From NCBI RefSeq assembly GCF_001314995.1, contig NZ_CP012938.1, positions 6,014,001 through 6,078,000 of the forward strand: DNA of 64,000 bases, in the 5' to 3' direction. Made by a program: the position numbers and the translations under genes. Position 1 is the stretch's first letter; every line of letters begins with the position of its first letter. The notes under the pieces are model-generated. The model was given only the letters and a program-made list of their open reading frames with translations, was not told where the DNA came from and searched no databases. Of the stretch, positions 60,214 to 64,000 are shown one piece after another. Source of the DNA: Bacteroides ovatus. GTDB taxonomy: Bacteria > Bacteroidota > Bacteroidia > Bacteroidales > Bacteroidaceae.

Positions 60214-61749
60214 TTATTTAGCGAAACTAACCGCACGTGTTTCACGAATGACGGTAATCTTCACTTGTCCCGGATAAGTCATTTCATCCTGGATCTTCTT
60301 AGCGATTTCGCCTGACAGGCTTTCTGTCTGCTTGTCGTCAATCTTATCCGCACCAACGATAACGCGGAGTTCGCGCCCTGCCTGGATAGCATAAGTCTTT
60401 GTTACACCCGGATAAGCCATAGCCAGTTGTTCGAGATCGTTCAGACGCTTGATGTAAGCCTCTACGATTTCGCGGCGTGCACCCGGACGTGCACCGGAGA
60501 TGGCGTCACATACCTGTACGATAGGAGCCAGCAAGCTGGTCATTTCCGTTTCGTCGTGGTGAGCACCGATAGCGTTGCAAATATCCGGTTTTTCTTTGTA
60601 CTTCTCGGCAAGTTTCATACCCAGCAATGCGTGCGGCAATTCCGGTTCTTCATCAGGCACTTTACCGATATCATGCAGCAAACCTGCACGTTTCGCTTTC
60701 TTCGGGTTCAATCCCAGTTCAGATGCCATCACAGCACAAAGATTGGCTGTTTCACGTGCATGCTGCAACAAGTTCTGACCATAAGAAGAACGATATTTCA
60801 TCTTACCGATGATACGGATCAATTCAGGATGCAGACCGTGGATACCCAAGTCGATGGTTGTACGTTTACCGGTTTCGATAATTTCTTCTTCCACCTGTTT
60901 GCGAACTTTAGCCACCACTTCCTCGATACGAGCCGGATGGATACGTCCGTCGGTCACAAGCTGATGCAGTGCCAAACGGGCAATTTCACGGCGAACCGGG
61001 TCGAAGGCAGAAAGAACGATAGCTTCCGGAGTGTCGTCAACAACGATTTCAACGCCGGTAGCAGCTTCCAAAGCACGGATGTTACGTCCTTCACGTCCGA
61101 TAATACGTCCTTTGATTTCATCTGATTCAATATGGAATACCGTAACAGAGTTTTCGATGGCAGTTTCCGTAGCTACCCGTTGGATAGACTGGATAACGAT
61201 ACGTTTCGCTTCTTTGCTGGCAGTTAACTTAGCATCATCCATAATGTCATTAATGAATGATTGTGCCTGCGTTTTAGCTTCTTCTTTCAGTGATTCTACC
61301 AGGCGTTCTTTGGCCTCTTCGGCAGACAATCCGGAGATTGCTTCCAGTTTATCGATTTCCTGCTGTTGCAGTTTATCGAGTTCATCTTTTTTCTTATCAA
61401 CAATGACAAGTTGCGCTTCCAGGTTCTCTTTTACCGCTTCGGCTTCCATCTTTTTGCGTTGGATTTCTTCCTGACGCTGGCTAAGAACCATTTCGCGTTG
61501 TTTCAGTTTGTTTTCCGCTTGCTGAATCTTCTGATTCCGCAATGCTACCTCTTTTTCAAGATCTGCTTTTTTATTCAGGAATTTCTCCTTCACTTCCAGC
61601 AGCTTGTTTTTCTTAATTACTTCCGCTTCTGTCTCTGCTTCTTTCAGGACATTATCGTATTTGGATTTCAGTACATACCGGAATAGTATATATGAAAGGA
61701 TTCCTCCTACGATGAAGCAAGCAATTGCTGTTGCTATTATTGCTATCAT
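60214..61749 (-). CDS. rny: Ribonuclease Y
   Basis: RNase Y is a membrane-bound endoribonuclease that starts mRNA decay. The 511-residue protein has an N-terminal membrane helix ([22 protein letters not shown]), a long coiled coil (about residues 25-160), a KH domain with [20 protein letters not shown], and an HD domain ([16 protein letters not shown]). The length matches the family. The upstream gap on the same strand holds a structured element; downstream is a strong terminator. Confidence 0.96.
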   Translation of the reverse strand: MIAIIATAIACFIVGGILSYILFRYVLKSKYDNVLKEAETEAEVIKKNKLLEVKEKFLNKKADLEKEVALRNQKIQQAENKLKQREMVLSQRQEEIQRKKMEAEAVKENLEAQLVIVDKKKDELDKLQQQEIDKLEAISGLSAEEAKERLVESLKEEAKTQAQSFINDIMDDAKLTASKEAKRIVIQSIQRVATETAIENSVTVFHIESDEIKGRIIGREGRNIRALEAATGVEIVVDDTPEAIVLSAFDPVRREIARLALHQLVTDGRIHPARIEEVVAKVRKQVEEEIIETGKRTTIDLGIHGLHPELIRIIGKMKYRSSYGQNLLQHARETANLCAVMASELGLNPKKAKRAGLLHDIGKVPDEEPELPHALLGMKLAEKYKEKPDICNAIGAHHDETEMTSLLAPIVQVCDAISGARPGARREIVEAYIKRLNDLEQLAMAYPGVTKTYAIQAGRELRVIVGADKIDDKQTESLSGEIAKKIQDEMTYPGQVKITVIRETRAVSFAK

Positions 61750-61773
61750 TCTACATTTAATTTAAGTATATAA

Positions 61774-61850
61774 ATAAAAACGCACCGCCAAATATCAAAG
61801 CATGTATCTTTGCTTGGATATTGTGCAGTGCGTGGTTGTTTTATCTCTTA
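61774..61850 (-). ncRNA. Structured element between zapA and rny, possible 6S-like RNA
   Basis: On the minus strand ACGCACTGC pairs with GCGGTGCGT (one G-U) and closes a stem of about 60 nt. The inner segments ATAT and CAAAG/CTTTG pair again around internal loops. A T-run follows (GCGTTTTTATTT). It could simply be the zapA terminator. The long rod with a central bubble and the neighbouring zapA gene, next to which 6S RNA is found in other bacteria, also fit a 6S-type RNA. The ends are approximate. Confidence 0.35.
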
Positions 61851-61872
61851 TCAGTGAATAGCCGGTCGGGAT

Positions 61873-62163
61873 TTATTCCTCCTTAAAATAATCCTCCAGC
61901 AATTCTGTCAGTTCTTTTACCTTCTCCACATAGGGGCTGGTATCATTACGTTGCATCAATTGCAGTCTCTCTAACGAGAACTGATAGGCTACCATGGCAA
62001 TAATTTTCTCCGGTTCCAGGTTCTTATAAACCTCCCGGTACTTATTAAGCCTGACATTTACCTGCTTGGCAGCTTCCCGTACCATTTGTTCTTCCTCACG
62101 GTTGATGGTTAACGGATAGTTTGAATCTGCTATCTGCAGGTTTATCTTTATTTTATCGTTCAT
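61873..62163 (-). CDS. zapA: Cell division protein ZapA
   Basis: ZapA cross-links FtsZ filaments at the division ring. The 96-residue protein has the short N-terminal beta strands (KINLQIADSNYPLTINREEE) and the long helix with the pattern MVREAAKQVNVRLNKYREVY, then FSLERLQLMQRND. It lies 11 nt after a coiled-coil gene that may encode its ZapB-like partner. Confidence 0.87.
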   Translation of the reverse strand: MNDKIKINLQIADSNYPLTINREEEQMVREAAKQVNVRLNKYREVYKNLEPEKIIAMVAYQFSLERLQLMQRNDTSPYVEKVKELTELLEDYFKEE

Positions 62164-62174
62164 ACATCTTCTTC

Positions 62175-62468
62175 TTATTCATTCAACAAAGCGATGCATT
62201 TATCGACTTCACGCACTAATTTTGACAATCGCAGCTTCGTCTCTTTTACGTCGCTGCCGTTAAGGCTGATTGCCGTAGCTGTTTTTAGGTTTGTATAGCT
62301 GACTTCCAATTCATCGTATTGAGCTTGTACCTTCTCGTTTTTTAGCTTTTCATTATCGAGAAGCTTTTTCAATTCGGCATTTTCACGCTTTAGTTCATCG
62401 TGCAAATAAATCAAATGCCGGAGTTGCGTTTCAAAGGAATTCAATAACTTTTTTTCTTCTTCTGTCAT
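62175..62468 (-). CDS. ZapB-like coiled-coil protein
   Basis: From the ATG at 62468 the protein is 97 residues, almost wholly predicted coiled coil (ETQLRHLIYLHDELKRENAE, LKKLLDNEKLKNEKVQAQY), with a helical C-terminus (LRLSKLVREVDKCIALLNE). No membrane segment or enzyme motif is present. Placement directly upstream of zapA suggests a division-ring partner, by analogy with ZapB; sequence alone does not prove this. The frame also has an ATG at 62489, but the shorter start is nearer the usual MTEEE opening. Confidence 0.75.
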   Translation of the reverse strand: MTEEEKKLLNSFETQLRHLIYLHDELKRENAELKKLLDNEKLKNEKVQAQYDELEVSYTNLKTATAISLNGSDVKETKLRLSKLVREVDKCIALLNE

Positions 62469-62627
62469 CACTACACCAAAATTGTACACAAAAATACGAT
62501 TAACTCTGATATTACAAAAACTTTTTATGAGAAAATGTTCTTTTTAGCCTAAATTAGCCATGAACGGAGGGGAAAGTAGAGTATTGCATAGGAAGTAAGT
62601 GATGACTGCTTTTATAATATAAGGTAT

Positions 62628-62682
62628 ATATGAAAGGGGTTTCAATCCTTTCATATTCTGTTTTCAGCCTTTCCATATTTTG
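62628..62682. repeat. Short phased repeat of CCTTTCATAT
   Basis: ATATGAAAGG (62628-62637) and CCTTTCATAT (62647-62656) form a perfect 10-bp inverted pair. A third related copy, CCTTTCCATATTTTG, starts 21 bp later at 62668. The 381-bp gap 62469-62849 otherwise shows only AT-rich sequence between the two divergent genes. Confidence 0.55.
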
Positions 62683-62849
62683 TTCCTTCTCTCTATTTAC
62701 AGCTCAAACCGGCTCTTTTAATAGCATTTTGAACAATTTTTGTCCTTTATTGATTTGTCATTTTCCTTCTTTACTGATAAATACCAGTATGTTTGCGTAC
62801 CGAACTAACGGACTCGTATTATAAACATAAATATTTGTATTATCTAACC

Positions 62850-63938
62850 ATGAAAAAGTATTATTTACTATCTCTTGTGGCAGCTTCTTTGATGGGAGCA
62901 ACTTGTATTCAATGTACTTCTCCGAAACAAAAAGGTGGTGAGAATGCTCTTCCGCAGAAGAGCGAATTGTTTGCAAATTTACCGGATTGTTGTCCGACAC
63001 CGGACGGAATGGCTATCGCTCCTAATGGAGATTTGATTCTGGCCTGTCCGAATTTTGCAGATATCACACAGCCTGCTTGTCTGATGCGCATCACCAAAAA
63101 TGGCGAGATTACGAAATGGATGGATGTTCCGGTATTGGAAGAAACCGGCTGGGCTTCTCCGATGGGGATTGCCTTTAATGAAGAGGGTGATCTGTTTATT
63201 TGCGACAATCAAGGTTGGAGTGGAGCAGAGAAAGCACAGAATAAAGGACGTGTTCTTCGTCTGAAGTTTGAAAACGACCAATTAAAAGAAACAATCACTG
63301 TGGCATCCGGTATGGAGCATCCTAACGGTCTGCGTATCCGCAACGGGAAACTGTACGTCACCCAGAGTTCATTATCGCAGATAAAAGATCCTTCGGGATT
63401 GTTGGTCAGCGGGGTATATTGCTTTGATATGAATGACCGTGATGTGGCAGTGACTAATACATTAGAAGATAAAAACCTTATTACTACCGTTATCACAAAG
63501 AACCCAGAAGTACAATACGGACTGGATGGAATTGTTTTCAACGAAGCGGGCGACCTCTTTGTAGGAAACTTCGGTGACGGCGCTGTTCACCGCATAAAGA
63601 TGGATGTGGAAGGGAATGTATTTACTAATGACGTATGGGCAAAAGATACCACCCAGTTGCGTACCACGGACGGAATGTGTATAGACGATAAAGGTAATAT
63701 CTGGGTAGCGGATTTCTCGGCGAATGCAGTTGCACGCATTGATAAAGACGGAAAAATTCAGCGTATTGCTCAAAGCCCTGACTGCGACGGAAGTGACGGA
63801 GGTCTGGATCAGCCGGGCGAACCTATCGTATGGAACGGACAAGTGATTGTGTCCTGCTTCGATTTGGTGACCGGACCGGATAAGGTAAACAGGAAACATG
63901 ACAAGCCTTTCACATTGGCTAAGTTGTCTTTGGAATAA
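62850..63938 (+). CDS. SMP-30/gluconolactonase-like beta-propeller lipoprotein
   Basis: The 362-residue protein starts MKKYYLLSLVAASLMGATC, a lipoprotein signal (GATC, with a second Cys four residues on). Six-bladed propeller repeats follow: TPDGMAIAPNGDLILACPN, PMGIAFNEEGDLFICDN, GLDGIVFNEAGDLFVGNFGD and GMCIDDKGNIWVADFSANA, as in SMP-30/gluconolactonase/LRE proteins. The family binds a divalent metal and often opens sugar lactones. The frame is open from 62793, but only 62850 gives a signal peptide. The next gene begins just before the window edge, so this may be the first gene of an operon continuing outside. Confidence 0.87.
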   Translation: MKKYYLLSLVAASLMGATCIQCTSPKQKGGENALPQKSELFANLPDCCPTPDGMAIAPNGDLILACPNFADITQPACLMRITKNGEITKWMDVPVLEETGWASPMGIAFNEEGDLFICDNQGWSGAEKAQNKGRVLRLKFENDQLKETITVASGMEHPNGLRIRNGKLYVTQSSLSQIKDPSGLLVSGVYCFDMNDRDVAVTNTLEDKNLITTVITKNPEVQYGLDGIVFNEAGDLFVGNFGDGAVHRIKMDVEGNVFTNDVWAKDTTQLRTTDGMCIDDKGNIWVADFSANAVARIDKDGKIQRIAQSPDCDGSDGGLDQPGEPIVWNGQVIVSCFDLVTGPDKVNRKHDKPFTLAKLSLE

Positions 63939-63989
63939 ATAAACAACCCCGAACTACTATTATAAACCTAAAAACACATTATCAATTAT

Positions 63990-64000
63990 ATGAAACAATA
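63990..64000 (+). CDS. Possible start of the next gene (truncated by window)
   Basis: An ATG at 63990 begins Met-Lys-Gln and runs off the window 11 bases later. It is 51 nt after the SMP-30-like gene on the same strand. Too short to identify. Confidence 0.3.

Overview
This 64 kb window is chromosomal DNA from a Bacteroides species, probably close to B. thetaiotaomicron. The tmRNA encodes the tag GETNYALAA, which I know from Bacteroides. Intergenic regions repeatedly carry the Bacteroides -7 promoter box TAnnTTTG, and many genes belong to families typical of Bacteroidales (DUF4837, DUF4831, DUF4419, Lnb/DUF4105). From memory, unverified, secA followed by an lnb gene matches the BT_4362-BT_4364 region. 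I found no rRNA or tRNA genes, no transposase or integrase, and no CRISPR array.

Layout. 1-5.8 kb (minus): secA (3' end outside the window), a degenerate alkaline-phosphatase-fold protein and the Lnb-type lipoprotein N-acyltransferase. 6.2-13.8 kb (plus): coaX, an outer-membrane protein, a TPR protein, lptC, a CorC/HlyC protein and a PpiD-like foldase, which is an envelope biogenesis run. 14-17.3 kb: one 1117-residue DUF4062-STAND NTPase-TPR protein, the best single-gene candidate for a little-described conflict or signalling system. 17.4-23.6 kb (plus): rlmN, a DUF4837 lipoprotein, pdxA, a sensor-less sigma-54 activator, lptE, a TPR-like protein and secG. 23.8-28.8 kb: an MFS transporter, an orphan PqqD protein, and on the minus strand a small membrane protein, a DUF4831 protein and nnrD/E. 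28.8-29.9 kb is a gene desert full of inverted and phased repeats. 29.9-36.5 kb: a small wHTH protein, a POT peptide transporter, hpt, adk, obg, pgeF, a B3/B4 protein and an M23 peptidase. 36.5-42.4 kb: a lactonase-like lipoprotein (minus), ssrA, a shortened YhcG nuclease, a DUF4419 protein and dinB. 42.8-47.1 kb: a heparinase II/III family enzyme with a secreted partner, a C1 peptidase and an unlisted 45-residue protein. 47.4-50.7 kb: a large transglutaminase lipoprotein and a small secreted protein.

50.8-59.3 kb holds the most interesting system: hdrC-hdrB-hdrA-flxD-flxC-flxB-flxA, a complete set for a flavin-based electron-bifurcating NAD(P)H dehydrogenase/heterodisulfide-reductase-like complex. 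It is followed by an OadG-like membrane protein and an orphan OadB-type sodium-pump subunit. 59.4-64 kb: cutC, rny, a structured intergenic RNA candidate, zapA, a ZapB-like coiled coil (all minus) and an SMP-30-like lipoprotein.

Non-coding structure is unusually rich. Several intergenic regions carry short motifs repeated every 21-23 bp (two helical turns), and there are two families of long intergenic hairpins. All functions are read from sequence motifs without database searches.
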